A DNA stretch of 64,000 nt. Source: Amycolatopsis thermoflava N1165 (GTDB lineage: Bacteria; Actinomycetota; Actinomycetes; Mycobacteriales; Pseudonocardiaceae). Every line of letters begins with the position of its first letter. The first letter of the stretch is position 1. The notes below the pieces were generated by a model. That model did no database searches. It had not been told where the DNA came from and worked only from the letters and a program-made list of their open reading frames with translations. Both the position numbers and the translations under genes were made by a program. Positions 53,028-61,537 of the stretch are shown here, piece by piece. Location: NCBI RefSeq assembly GCF_000473265.1, contig NZ_KI421511.1, positions 1,663,731-1,727,730 on the forward strand. Direction: 5' to 3'.

Positions 53028-53885
53028 GTGAGCGTGACCATCACCGACGTGGTGCTGCGCGACGGCCTGCAGGACGAGCCGGCCGTGGTGCCGGTGGCCG
53101 ACCGGGTCGCGATCGCGGAGGCGCTCGTCGCCGCCGGCCTGCGGCACCTGGAAGCCGGATCGTTCGTCAACCCCGACAAGGTGCCGCAGATGGCCGGGGC
53201 GGAGGACCTGGTGGCCGCCCTGCCGCACCAGGACTCCGTGCACTACACCTTCCTCGCGCTGAACGCCCGCGGCGTGCGCCGCGCCGTCGTCGCGGGCGCC
53301 CGCGACGTGCTGGTCGTCGCCTCCGCCAGCAGCGGGCACAGCCGCGCCAACGCCGGCCGGGACAGCGACGCCGCGCTGGACGACCTGGCCCGCGCGGTGG
53401 CCGAGCACCCCGGAACCGCTTTCCGGGCCGGCATTTCGACCGCGTTCGTGTGCCCGTTCGACGGCGCGGTCGCCCCGGACCGGCTGGTCGCGGTCACCCG
53501 GCGGTTCGCCGCGATGGGCATCCGCCGCATCGGGCTCGCCGACACGCTGGGCACCGCCACGCCGGACCAGGTCATGACCTCGCTCGCGCACGTCCGCGAC
53601 GCACTGCCCGACGTCGAACTCTCCCTGCACCTGCACAACGCGCACGGTCAGGCACTGAGCACAGTGGACGCCGCGATCGAGGCGGGCGTCACCCGCTTCG
53701 ACAGCGCCGCGGGCGGCTACGGCGGCTGCCCGTTCGCCCCGGGCGCCCACGGCAACATCGCCACCGAGGATCTCGTGGCCCACCTGCACGCCCACGGGAT
53801 CCCCACCGGGATCGACGAAGACGTGCTGTCCACTGCGGTCGCCACCGTGCGGGAGGCGCTGCGCCGCGCCCCCGCACCGGCCTGA
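53028..53885 (+). CDS. HMG-CoA lyase-like (HMGL/DRE-TIM) enzyme
   Basis: This 285-residue TIM-barrel lyase has the catalytic arginine and metal aspartate in VVLRDGLQDE (R11, D12), SASSGHSRANAG, ADTLGTATPDQV, the metal histidines HLHNAHG and the C-terminal loop GGCPFAPGAHGNIATEDL with the catalytic cysteine. Such enzymes cleave 3-hydroxy-3-methylglutaryl-CoA or citramalyl-CoA-like esters. It is one base from the CoA-transferase stop. The pair suggests an activate-then-cleave route for a branched dicarboxylic acid. Confidence 0.92.
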   Translation: MSVTITDVVLRDGLQDEPAVVPVADRVAIAEALVAAGLRHLEAGSFVNPDKVPQMAGAEDLVAALPHQDSVHYTFLALNARGVRRAVVAGARDVLVVASASSGHSRANAGRDSDAALDDLARAVAEHPGTAFRAGISTAFVCPFDGAVAPDRLVAVTRRFAAMGIRRIGLADTLGTATPDQVMTSLAHVRDALPDVELSLHLHNAHGQALSTVDAAIEAGVTRFDSAAGGYGGCPFAPGAHGNIATEDLVAHLHAHGIPTGIDEDVLSTAVATVREALRRAPAPA

Positions 53886-53965
53886 CCGGCCGCGTCGTTC
53901 CCCTGGTCCCTCGTCAATGGTGACGTGGCCCGCCCCGCGGGCGTGCGTGACCGGAACAGGTCGCA

Positions 53966-55249
53966 ATGGTCCAGTTCGTTTCACTCCTCGTCCTCGTGGC
54001 GGTGTTCACCCTCGCCACGGTCCTGCCCGTCAACATGGGGATCCTCGCGTTCGTCGCCGCGTTCGTCGTCGGCGCGATCTCCGGCATCTCCGTCGACGAC
54101 GTCACCGGGTACTTCCCCGGCGACACGTTCGTCCTCGTCGTCGGCATCACGCTGCTGTTCGGGGTGGCGAAAGTCAACGGCACGATCGACCTCGTCGTCG
54201 CCGCATCGCTCAAGCTGGTGCGCGGGCGGCGGTGGGCGGTGGTGTGGCTGATGTTCGCGCTAGCCGCCGTGCTCATGTCGCTGGGGTCGGTGCTCGCGGT
54301 CGGCATGCTCGCACCCATCGCGATGCCGATCGCGGCCCGCTACCGGATCAACCCGCTGCTGATGGGCATGATGCTCAGCCACGGCGCGTTGTCGGCCGCG
54401 TTCTCCCCCATCACCGTCTACGGCGCGTTCACCACCGGCATGGTGCACGACGCCGGCCTGGACGTCAGCCCGCTGCTGCTGTTCGCCGTGCCGTTCGGGC
54501 TCAACGTGCTCATCGCCGCGGTGCTGTTCGCGGTCCTCGGGCGCGACCTCTTCGGCCGCGACGAGGACGTGGCGGGACCGGCCCAGCCGGCCGGCGGTGG
54601 CGGGTCCACCGGCACGCTCACGCGGACCCGGACCACCGTCGTCACCGAGCCGCGGGTCACCCCGCTGCGGGTGATCACCCTGACCGGCATGCTCGCGCTG
54701 CTGGTCACCGGGGCGTTCGGGATCGACGTCGGGCTGGCGGCGTTCGTCATCGCCGCCGTCCTGCTGCTGCTCGCCCCGGACCGGCACAAGCCGTCGGCCG
54801 ACGAGGTCGCCTGGCCCGCCGTGCTGCTGGTGTGCGGGATGCTGTCGTACATGGCGGTGCTGAAGGAGAACGGCACCCTGGCGATGCTCGGCGAGGCGGC
54901 CGCGGCACTCGGGTCGCCGGTGCTCGCCGCGCTGCTGCTGTGCTTCGCCGTGGCGATCGTGTCCGCGTTCGGCTCGTCCATCGGCACCCTCGGGATCGCG
55001 CTTCCGCTGGCCGTGCCGTTGCTCGACCTCGGGCAGCTCGGCGCCGCCGGGTTCGTCGTCGCACTCGGCTTCTGCTCCACCGTCGTGGACGTGAGCCCGT
55101 TCTCCACCAACGGGATCATCGTGCTCGCGCAGGCCCAGGTCCCCGACAAGCGCGTCTTCCAGCGCCGCATGCTCGCCTACAGCGCGCTCGTCGTGGCGGG
55201 CGCGCCCCTGCTCGCCTGGACGGCGGCGATCCTGCCGTCCGCACTCTGA
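53966..55249 (+). CDS. SLC13/MatC-like carboxylate permease
   Basis: This 427-residue membrane protein has about 12 TM segments in two halves joined by a hydrophilic glycine-rich linker (residues 198-230). The MatC-like N-terminus VLPVNMGILAFVAAFVVGA and PFSTNGIIVLAQAQ near the end support the ion-transporter/dicarboxylate-carrier superfamily. It probably imports a di- or tricarboxylate consumed by the transferase/lyase pair. ATG 53966 follows an AGG-type ribosome site; it is the third gene of that operon, 80 bp downstream. Confidence 0.82.
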   Translation: MVQFVSLLVLVAVFTLATVLPVNMGILAFVAAFVVGAISGISVDDVTGYFPGDTFVLVVGITLLFGVAKVNGTIDLVVAASLKLVRGRRWAVVWLMFALAAVLMSLGSVLAVGMLAPIAMPIAARYRINPLLMGMMLSHGALSAAFSPITVYGAFTTGMVHDAGLDVSPLLLFAVPFGLNVLIAAVLFAVLGRDLFGRDEDVAGPAQPAGGGGSTGTLTRTRTTVVTEPRVTPLRVITLTGMLALLVTGAFGIDVGLAAFVIAAVLLLLAPDRHKPSADEVAWPAVLLVCGMLSYMAVLKENGTLAMLGEAAAALGSPVLAALLLCFAVAIVSAFGSSIGTLGIALPLAVPLLDLGQLGAAGFVVALGFCSTVVDVSPFSTNGIIVLAQAQVPDKRVFQRRMLAYSALVVAGAPLLAWTAAILPSAL

Positions 55250-55280
55250 TCCACAGTAGACAGGTTGGGAAAGGACACCC

Positions 55281-55799
55281 ATGGCACACCTCACCGTGGA
55301 CGGCACGGAGCCGTCCGTCGACGCGGGCGCGTGGATCGCGCAGGGCGCGGTGGTCGCCGGCGCGGTCACCGTCGCCGCGGGCGCCGGCGTCTGGTACACG
55401 GCCGTGCTGCGCGCGGACCTGGACACGATCACCGTCGGGGCGGGCAGCAACATCCAGGACGGCACGATCGTGCACGCCGATCCCGGGTTCCCCGTCACGA
55501 TCGGCTCCGGAGTGAGCGTCGGGCACCGCGCGGTCCTGCACGGCTGCACCATCGAGGACGACTGCCTGATCGGGATGGGCGCGGTGGTGCTCAACGGCGC
55601 GAGGATCGGAGCGGGCAGCCTCGTCGCGGCGGGCGCGGTGGTGCTCGAGGGCGCGGACATCCCGCCCGGCTCACTGGTCGCCGGACTCCCGGCGAAGGTC
55701 CGGCGCCCGCTCACCGCCGAGGAACAGGCGGGGACGCGCGCGAATGCCGAGAACTACAAGGCACTGGCGCGGGTTCACGCCCAAGCCCAGCGCGCTTGA
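55281..55799 (+). CDS. gamma-class carbonic anhydrase-like protein
   Basis: This 172-residue protein is a left-handed beta-helix of hexapeptide repeats (AGAVTVAAGAGVWYTAVL, IGSGVSVGHRAVLHGC, IGMGAVVLNGARIGAGSL). The metal histidines of gamma-carbonic anhydrases are visible in IVHAD and VGHRAVLHG. A helical tail closes it. It follows the permease by 31 bp with a GGGAAAGGA site, as in many acyl-CoA operons where such proteins are found; activity as an anhydrase is not certain. Confidence 0.87.
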   Translation: MAHLTVDGTEPSVDAGAWIAQGAVVAGAVTVAAGAGVWYTAVLRADLDTITVGAGSNIQDGTIVHADPGFPVTIGSGVSVGHRAVLHGCTIEDDCLIGMGAVVLNGARIGAGSLVAAGAVVLEGADIPPGSLVAGLPAKVRRPLTAEEQAGTRANAENYKALARVHAQAQRA

Positions 55800-55880
55800 C
55801 GCTCGATGCAGGCCGCGCCTGGGCACGACGGGGCTGCGGCCCGGCGCAGGTCCGCGCCCGGGCGGCGTGGCTACCAGCAC

Positions 55881-55916
55881 GGGGCCACTCGGGCGCGGCG
55901 CGCCCGAGTGGGCCCC
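55881..55916. terminator. bidirectional hairpin
   Basis: CCACTCGGGCGC pairs with its complement over 12 bp around a 3-nt loop (55885-55896 with 55900-55911), and GGGG/CCCC extends it past one bulge. It lies in the 204-bp gap between convergent genes ending at 55799 and 56004. Confidence 0.7.
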
Positions 55917-56003
55917 AGGACGCGTCGGGCCCGGGGCAACTCCCCCAGGCGCACCCCCGGCTTGGTTCATCCCGCGCGCGGCGCGGTTGGCTCCCAGCGC
56001 AGA

Positions 56004-57707
56004 TCAGCGAGAGGAGCCACCCCGGCGGCGGCCGGTGCGGGCACCCGCGGAGAAGGCCGCGGCCCCGCCCGACCGCCGTGCGGAGGTGGCGCCCGCACGG
56101 TCCGTCTGCTGCCGCTCGCCGCCCGGCTGCCGGGCTCCCGGCTCTTGCCGGGCGCTGCCGCCGGACCTGCGCGCGCCCGCACCACGGCCCGGCTGCCGCA
56201 CATCCGGCTCGCGCCGACCGGCACCGCCAGACCCGCCCGGCTCTTGCCGCACGTCCGGTTTCCGCCGGCCTCCGGATCCACGCGCGGCACCCGCGCCCGG
56301 GTCTTGCCGACCGTCACCACGCGGACGCTGCCGCGCCTCACCACGGCCCGGCTGCTCCCGCACGTCCCCACCCGGCTTGCGCCGGGCGCCACCGGAACCT
56401 CGCGCGGCCGCACCGGCCCGCTTCTCCCGCGGCTCCGCGCCCGACCGGCGCGACGCACCCGCACCACCCCGGCCCGCGGCCGCGCCCGCGCCGCTGCGCG
56501 CTGGGAGCTTGCGGAAGACCCGGTCGCCCGGTGCGAGCTCGCTCAGCAGCTCGTGCCCGGGCGCCAGCCGGGTCGTGACCGGGCTGATCCCGGCCTTCCT
56601 GGTCAGGGCGCGGACGTCCGAAATCTGGTCGTCGGTCATCAGCGTGATCACCACGCCCGCCGCGCCCGCTCGGGCGGTGCGGCCGGAACGGTGCAGGTAG
56701 GCCTTGTGCTCGACCGGCGGGTCGGCGTGGATGACCCGCGCCACGTCGTCCACGTGGATGCCGCGGGCGGCGATGTCGGTGGCCACCAGCGTGGTCGCGC
56801 TGCCGTCGGAGAACGCGGCCAGGTTGCGGGTCCGCGCGGTCTGGCCGAGGTTGCCGTGCAGCTCCACCGCGGGCACGCCCGCCGCGACGAGCTTGCGCGT
56901 CAGCGCCTTCGCCCGGTGCTTGGTGCGGGTGAACACGACCGTCCGGCCGGGCGCGGCCGCCAGGTCCACCAGCACGTCCAGCCGCGTGTCCGGCTCGACG
57001 TGCAGCACGTGGTGCTCCATCGTCGCCACCGGCGAGCGCGCGGAGTCGACGCTGTGCGTGACCGGGTCGCTGAGGAACCGCTTCACGAGCACGTCGACCC
57101 CGGCGTCCAGGGTGGCCGAGAACAACAGCCGCTGACCGTCGCGCGGTGTGCGGTCCAGCAGCCGCTTCACCTGTGGCAGGAACCCGAGGTCGGCCATGTG
57201 GTCGGCCTCGTCGAGGACGGTGATCTCGACGGCGTCGAGGTGCGCGTGCCCGCTCGCGAGGTGGTCGGCGAGCCGGCCGGGGCACGCGACCAGCACGTCG
57301 ACCCCGGCGCGCAGCCCGGCGATCTGCGGCGCCGCGCCGACCCCGCCGAACACGGTCATGGTGCGCAGCGACAGCGCCTCGGCCAGCGGCGCCAGCGCCG
57401 CGTCGATCTGGGTGGCGAGTTCGCGGGTCGGCGCGAGGATCAGCGCGCGGGGCCGCCCCGGCCTGCGCGGCGCGCGGCTCGCGGCGAGCCGGGTCAGCAC
57501 CGGGAGCGCGAACGCGTAGGTCTTGCCGGAGCCGGTGCGGCCCCGGCCGAGCACGTCCCGGCCGGCCAGCGAGTGCGGCAGGGTCGCCGCCTGGATCGGG
57601 AACGGCGCGTCGATGCCCCGCTCGGCCAGCGCGGCGACCAGCACCGGAGGCACGCCGAGCGCGGCGAAGGAAGGCGCGGCGGAAGCGGACACAGGGGCAG
57701 AAGTCAC
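56004..57707 (-). CDS. DEAD-box RNA helicase with RG-rich tail
   Basis: This 567-residue helicase has Q-motif PSFAALGVPPVLVAALAERG, motif I GRTGSGKT, PTRELA, motif II LDEADHM, SAT (LLFSATL) and the RecA-2 motifs VATDIAARGI and HRSGRTARAG. From about residue 390 on it is a 180-residue low-complexity tail of R, G, P, A and E, probably an RNA-binding disordered tail. RhlE/CsdA-type proteins act in cold adaptation and ribosome biogenesis. GTG 57707 was chosen because the conserved core begins just after it; a long leader lies upstream. Confidence 0.9.
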   Translation of the reverse strand: MTSAPVSASAAPSFAALGVPPVLVAALAERGIDAPFPIQAATLPHSLAGRDVLGRGRTGSGKTYAFALPVLTRLAASRAPRRPGRPRALILAPTRELATQIDAALAPLAEALSLRTMTVFGGVGAAPQIAGLRAGVDVLVACPGRLADHLASGHAHLDAVEITVLDEADHMADLGFLPQVKRLLDRTPRDGQRLLFSATLDAGVDVLVKRFLSDPVTHSVDSARSPVATMEHHVLHVEPDTRLDVLVDLAAAPGRTVVFTRTKHRAKALTRKLVAAGVPAVELHGNLGQTARTRNLAAFSDGSATTLVATDIAARGIHVDDVARVIHADPPVEHKAYLHRSGRTARAGAAGVVITLMTDDQISDVRALTRKAGISPVTTRLAPGHELLSELAPGDRVFRKLPARSGAGAAAGRGGAGASRRSGAEPREKRAGAAARGSGGARRKPGGDVREQPGRGEARQRPRGDGRQDPGAGAARGSGGRRKPDVRQEPGGSGGAGRREPDVRQPGRGAGARRSGGSARQEPGARQPGGERQQTDRAGATSARRSGGAAAFSAGARTGRRRGGSSR

Positions 57708-57830
57708 GGGGAAGGCTCCGAACGTCGGGGGTCGTCCTGCCCGGCGCGGACCGGCACGGTCGCGGCACGTGGTGGCCGACAACGAAACGCGGCCCGAGGC
57801 AGAACTGTGCGGGCCGCGATCACCAGTGTA
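57708..57830 (-). promoter_or_regulatory. candidate promoter and long leader of the helicase gene
   Basis: On the minus strand a -10-like TACACT (57825-57830) implies an mRNA start about 110 nt before the GTG. The leader contains an 8-bp hairpin (CGCGGCCC with GGGCCGCG, 15-nt loop) close to its 5' end. Long structured leaders are known for cold-shock helicase mRNAs; here it is only a possibility. Confidence 0.35.
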
Positions 57831-57853
57831 GACCACGGTGCCGGTTGACCGGT

Positions 57854-57868
57854 CGGGATTCAATCCCG
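57854..57868 (+). promoter_or_regulatory. CGGGATT-C-AATCCCG palindrome before the secreted-protein gene
   Basis: A perfect 15-bp palindrome ends 2 nt before the ATG at 57871. It includes TTCAAT (57859-57864), a possible -10 placed 6 nt before the start codon, so a repressor bound here could block a leaderless transcript. Confidence 0.45.
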
Positions 57869-57870
57869 CC

Positions 57871-58794
57871 ATGATCCGACAACTGCGTTTCCGGCGGACG
57901 ATCGCCGCACTCACCCTCGCTGTCGCCGGGGCGGCCGTGGCCGCGCCCGCCGCCCAGGCCGACGAAGACGGACGCGTGCCGCAGCTGCTGTTCTACAACC
58001 ACGCCTACGACGTGCTGGACAGACAGACCGCGGACGCCGTCGAGCACTCCGCCTACCTGCGGGAGTTCGCGAACTTCGAGGTCCGCACCACCACCGGCGG
58101 CGGCATCACCTGGACCGGCCGCTACCTGAAGGGGCGCGAGACCTACCTCGAACTGTTCGGCGTCGGCGACCTGCCCGGCTCCGACGGCCTGTTCGGCGCC
58201 GCGGGGACCGCGCTGTCCAGCGAGCGCGCCGGCGACCTGGCCAAGGTGCGGCAGCGCCTCCAGGACCAGGGCATCACCCCGGTGGACTACCGGCAGACCC
58301 GGGACTTCGGCGACGGCGTCCCGGTGCCCTGGTTCGACACCGTGCGCGCCGCGCCCGCGTACCAGGCGTTCGACGGCTGGGCGATGGAGTACCTGCCGGA
58401 GTACTTCGCCGATCCGCGCAGCGGCACCGAGCCCGCCGCCACGCCCGACGACGTGAGCCGCGAGCGGTACCTGCCCGACGGCTACCAGGACCACCTGATG
58501 CGGGACATCGCCGCGATCCGCATCGGGGTCACCCCGGAGGACCTCGCGATCACGGTGCCGCTGCTGACCGCGGGCGGTTTCAAGGTGGTCACCCTGGCCG
58601 ACGGCAGCGTGATCGCCAGCGGCGGCGGCACCACCATCCGCTACGACGCGGTGCCCCGCGAGCAGGCGGGCCTCAAGCAGGTCGTGTTCACGCTCAACCG
58701 GTCGGTGCCGCGGCACGTCGAGCAGATCGGCCAGTCGAACCTGGTGGTCGGCCCCGGCTCGACGGCGGTCTGGACGTTCACCGGCACCGCCTGA
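57871..58794 (+). CDS. secreted protein of the DUF5829 type
   Basis: This 307-residue protein has an N-terminal signal peptide (RRTIAALTLAVAGAAVAAP, cleavage near AQA at 29-31), then a domain starting LLFYNHAYDVLDRQTADAVEHS and containing FEVRTTTGGGITWTGRYLKGRETYLELF. The latter fits DUF5829 of actinobacteria, in which a VOC-like fold is possible; function is unknown. The start was taken at ATG 57871, which sits 2 nt after the palindrome; an in-frame upstream start adds 11 odd residues. Confidence 0.78.
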   Translation: MIRQLRFRRTIAALTLAVAGAAVAAPAAQADEDGRVPQLLFYNHAYDVLDRQTADAVEHSAYLREFANFEVRTTTGGGITWTGRYLKGRETYLELFGVGDLPGSDGLFGAAGTALSSERAGDLAKVRQRLQDQGITPVDYRQTRDFGDGVPVPWFDTVRAAPAYQAFDGWAMEYLPEYFADPRSGTEPAATPDDVSRERYLPDGYQDHLMRDIAAIRIGVTPEDLAITVPLLTAGGFKVVTLADGSVIASGGGTTIRYDAVPREQAGLKQVVFTLNRSVPRHVEQIGQSNLVVGPGSTAVWTFTGTA

Positions 58795-58804
58795 TCCCGC
58801 GGCC

Positions 58805-58828
58805 CGGGGCCGGCCCTGGCCGGCCCCG
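58805..58828. terminator. bidirectional hairpin
   Basis: CGGGGCCGGCC and its complement lie back to back (58805-58815 with 58818-58828) in the 39-bp gap between two convergent genes. With a realistic loop the stem is 8-9 bp. Confidence 0.55.
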
Positions 58829-58833
58829 CGCCG

Positions 58834-59493
58834 TCACCGCCGGTCGAGCAGGCCGTCGACGAGCGCGCGCAGGCCGTCGGCGTAGGTGTCGCGTGCCGCC
58901 AGCTCCGGCCAGCGGTCCCCGATCGCCGCCAGGTGCGGCGTCTCCGCCGGGTCGAAGCGGAAGGCGCCGTCGCGCGTGGGCCGTTCGTCCCGGCGCGCGG
59001 AGCGGGCGCGGACGAGGACCTCGCCCGCCGTGTAGTACCAGATGCCGCGGAAGACGCCGACGGCCTGCGCGTGCGTGCATCCGCTGTCGACGGCGCCGCC
59101 CACGATCGTCTCGACCATCCACAGCGCCGGTTCGTCGAGCAGGCCGACGAACCCGTCGACGGTGACGACCTCCGCGGCCCACGGCCACGCCGCGAGAGCC
59201 TCGTGCATCACCGTGGCCGCCACGACGATCCGCTCCCGCGGGTCGTCGGGCAGCGGGGGCCGGTCGAGCTGCCCGGTGTAGGTGTTGAGCAGCTGCACCA
59301 GCAGGTCCGCCTTGTCCCGCACGTGGTGGTACAGGGTCGTCGGCCCGATCCCCAGTTCCGCGGCCAGCTTGCGGACGCTCAGCTTCTCCCAGCCGTCGCG
59401 GTCGATGAGCCGCCGCGCGGCCGCCAGGATCTCCGCGCGGGACGTCACCGGTGGCCGCCCGGTCCGGGCGCGCGCTGCATCGGGTCGGGGCAC
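58834..59493 (-). CDS. TetR-family transcriptional regulator
   Basis: This 219-residue regulator has an N-terminal TetR helix-turn-helix (SRAEILAAARRLIDRDGWEKLSVRKLAAELGIGPTTLYHHVRDK in pieces; key phrase GIGPTTLYHHV) and a C-terminal ligand-binding helical domain. It is divergent from an MFS exporter 92 bp away, so it very likely represses it and responds to its substrate. The start is GTG 59493, with a weak leaderless-type CATGAT 6 nt upstream; an internal start nearer the HTH is possible. Confidence 0.92.
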   Translation of the reverse strand: MPRPDAARARTGRPPVTSRAEILAAARRLIDRDGWEKLSVRKLAAELGIGPTTLYHHVRDKADLLVQLLNTYTGQLDRPPLPDDPRERIVVAATVMHEALAAWPWAAEVVTVDGFVGLLDEPALWMVETIVGGAVDSGCTHAQAVGVFRGIWYYTAGEVLVRARSARRDERPTRDGAFRFDPAETPHLAAIGDRWPELAARDTYADGLRALVDGLLDRR

Positions 59494-59548
59494 GGGTCCA
59501 TCATGCTGCCCTCCTCCGCGGTCGACAGCCGGACCCCGCCGATGCTAC

Positions 59549-59567
59549 TTTCGGAACGCGTTCGAAA
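59549..59567. promoter_or_regulatory. TetR-type operator between tetR and MFS genes
   Basis: TTTCG-G-AACGCGTT-CGAAA is an almost perfect 19-bp dyad (central AACGCGTT fully palindromic, outer TTTCG and CGAAA) about 20 bp before the MFS start. It is the obvious site for the divergent TetR protein. Confidence 0.6.
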
Positions 59568-59585
59568 ACTCCGGAGGACTGGGGC

Positions 59586-60992
59586 ATGACGAAGACGGAA
59601 TCGACGGCGCCGGCTGTCCGGGCGGGGCTCACCCTCGCCGCGGTGGCCGTCGTGCAGTTCACGGTGTCGCTGGACCTGTCGGTGGTGAACGTCGGGCTGC
59701 CGCGGATCGGTGCGGCGCTCGGCTTCACCGCGGTGGGCCTGACCTGGGTGATCCACGCCTACGCGCTCACCTTCGGCGGGCTGCTCCTGCTCGGCGGCAA
59801 GCTGGCCGACCGGCACGGCCGGAGGCGGGTCCTGCTGACCGGGCTCGCCGTGTTCGGCATCGCTTCGCTGGCAGGCGGTTTCGCTCAGGACCCCGGTCAA
59901 CTGGTCGCGGCACGCGCCGTGCAGGGCATCGGCGCCGCGGCGGCCGCCCCGGCCGCGCTGGCGCTGCTGACCTCGACCTTCCCCGCCGGACCGGAACGAG
60001 TGCGGGCCTTCGGCGTGTGGAGCGCGACGAACGCCGCCGGCGGCGCGCTAGGTGTGCTCATCGGCGGCGTCCTCACCGAGTACGCGGGCTGGCGGTGGGT
60101 GATGTTCGTCAGCGCGCCGATGGCGGTTGTCGCGCTGGTGCTGGCACGGCGGGGCGTCGCCGCCGACCACCCGGCCCGCGACGGCAGGCCGGACGTGCTG
60201 GGCGCCGTCCTGGCCACCGCGGGCATGACCACGCTCGTGTTCGGCGTCGTGCGCACCGACCAGCACGGATGGGCCTCGCCGGTCACGCTCGTCACGCTGG
60301 CGCTCGCCGTCGCGCTGCTCGCCGCGTTCGTCCACATCGAACGGACGACAGCCCGCGATCCGCTGGTGCGCCCCGGGTTGCTCGCCAACCGTGCGGTGGC
60401 CGGGGCGAACCTCTACAACCTGCTCCTGGGCGCGGCGATGGCGTCGGCGTTCTACTTCGTCTCGCTCTACCTGCAGCAGGTGCTCGGGACCGGGCCCGCG
60501 GCGGCCGGGGTCCAGTTCCTGCCCTTCGCGCTCGGGGTGGTCGCCGGGTCGGTGCTGGCCGTCAAGCTCGGCAACCGGTTCGCGCCGCGGACGCTGATGG
60601 CGGGCGGCGGGGTGCTGACCGCGGCGGGATTCGCCTGGTTCGGCTTCCTGAGCGCCGACGGGTCGTTCCTGGCCGATGTCCTCGGCCCGTCGATCGTGAC
60701 GAGTGTCGGCTTCGGACTGTGCCTCGGGCCGGTGGTGTCGGTGGCCACGGGCGGTGTCGCGCCGGGCGAGGCGGGCACGGCCTCCGGTCTGCTCAACAGT
60801 TCGCGGCAGATCGGGGCGTCGCTCGGGCTGGCCGCGCTCGGCACGGCCGCGCACAGCAGATCCGGCACCCCCGTCGACGGGTACGCGTTCGGCCTCGCGC
60901 TGGGTGCCGGGCTCCTGGTCGTCGCCGTGCTGATCGCGCTCACCCTGGTTCCGGCGCGAGTGTCCGCTCCAGCCGCGCGAGCAGGCCGGTGA
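59586..60992 (+). CDS. DHA2-type MFS transporter under TetR control
   Basis: This 468-residue major facilitator has 14 predicted TM segments, TM1 VVQFTVSLDLSVVNVGLPRI, motif A GGKLADRHGRRRVLLTG and a SATNAAGGALGVLIGG antiporter-like TM5. It is probably a drug exporter. ATG 59586 has GGAGGA 9 nt upstream; longer upstream frames cross the operator and are unlikely. The 3' end overlaps the convergent marR gene by 53 bp. Confidence 0.92.
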   Translation: MTKTESTAPAVRAGLTLAAVAVVQFTVSLDLSVVNVGLPRIGAALGFTAVGLTWVIHAYALTFGGLLLLGGKLADRHGRRRVLLTGLAVFGIASLAGGFAQDPGQLVAARAVQGIGAAAAAPAALALLTSTFPAGPERVRAFGVWSATNAAGGALGVLIGGVLTEYAGWRWVMFVSAPMAVVALVLARRGVAADHPARDGRPDVLGAVLATAGMTTLVFGVVRTDQHGWASPVTLVTLALAVALLAAFVHIERTTARDPLVRPGLLANRAVAGANLYNLLLGAAMASAFYFVSLYLQQVLGTGPAAAGVQFLPFALGVVAGSVLAVKLGNRFAPRTLMAGGGVLTAAGFAWFGFLSADGSFLADVLGPSIVTSVGFGLCLGPVVSVATGGVAPGEAGTASGLLNSSRQIGASLGLAALGTAAHSRSGTPVDGYAFGLALGAGLLVVAVLIALTLVPARVSAPAARAGR

Positions 60993-61482
60993 GGGCTTGG
61001 CGCTCGTCCGGGGCGAGCCCGCCGATCAGGTCCGCCTCGTGTTCGAGCAGCCTGCGCACGGTGGTTTCGATGAGGCGGTGCCCGGCGTTGGTGAGCCGGA
61101 CGGCGACCGCGCGGCGCGATGCCGACGAGGGGGCCCGTGCGACGAGCCCGGCCCGCTCGGCGCGGGCCACGCGCTGGGACACCGCCCCGGGGGTGACCAG
61201 CGTGCGCCGGGTGATCTCGCGGGTGGTCAGCTCGTACGGCGGGCCCGCGCGCCGGATCACGCTCAGCAGGTCCAGTGTGGACGGATCGACGCCGAGTTCG
61301 GCCAGGGTGCGCCGCCGGTCGTCGGCGAGGAGCTTCGCCACCCGCCACACCGGCGTGATGATCTCGATGGATTCGGTGCGCACGCCGGGCAGCTCGCGCC
61401 GCCACGACTCGGCGATGTCGTGCGCGGGCCACCGCAGGATCGACGCCATCGGGTAGCCGTCGGCGCCGGGGTCGTTCGACAC
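60940..61482 (-). CDS. MarR-family transcriptional regulator
   Basis: This 180-residue regulator has the MarR winged helix: PSTLDLLSVIRRAGPPYELTTREITRRTLVTPGAVSQRVARAERAGLV (in pieces; recognition phrase TPGAVSQRV) and the wing SRRAVAVRLTNAGHRL. GTG 61482 has a GGAGG site; ATG 61449 is an alternative. It is divergent from an SDR gene 55 bp away with a palindrome between them, so it probably controls both. Confidence 0.92.
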   Translation of the reverse strand: MSNDPGADGYPMASILRWPAHDIAESWRRELPGVRTESIEIITPVWRVAKLLADDRRRTLAELGVDPSTLDLLSVIRRAGPPYELTTREITRRTLVTPGAVSQRVARAERAGLVARAPSSASRRAVAVRLTNAGHRLIETTVRRLLEHEADLIGGLAPDERQALTGLLARLERTLAPEPG

Positions 61483-61502
61483 GGCCTGCCTCCCTCCGCT
61501 AC

Positions 61503-61516
61503 GTTTAGAGCTAAAC
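61503..61516. promoter_or_regulatory. MarR operator GTTTAG-AG-CTAAAC
   Basis: A perfect 6-bp inverted repeat with a 2-nt spacer, AT-rich in a GC-rich region, lies between the divergent marR and SDR genes, 20 bp from each start. Confidence 0.6.
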
Positions 61517-61537
61517 ATAGCAGAGAGGAGATGCTCA

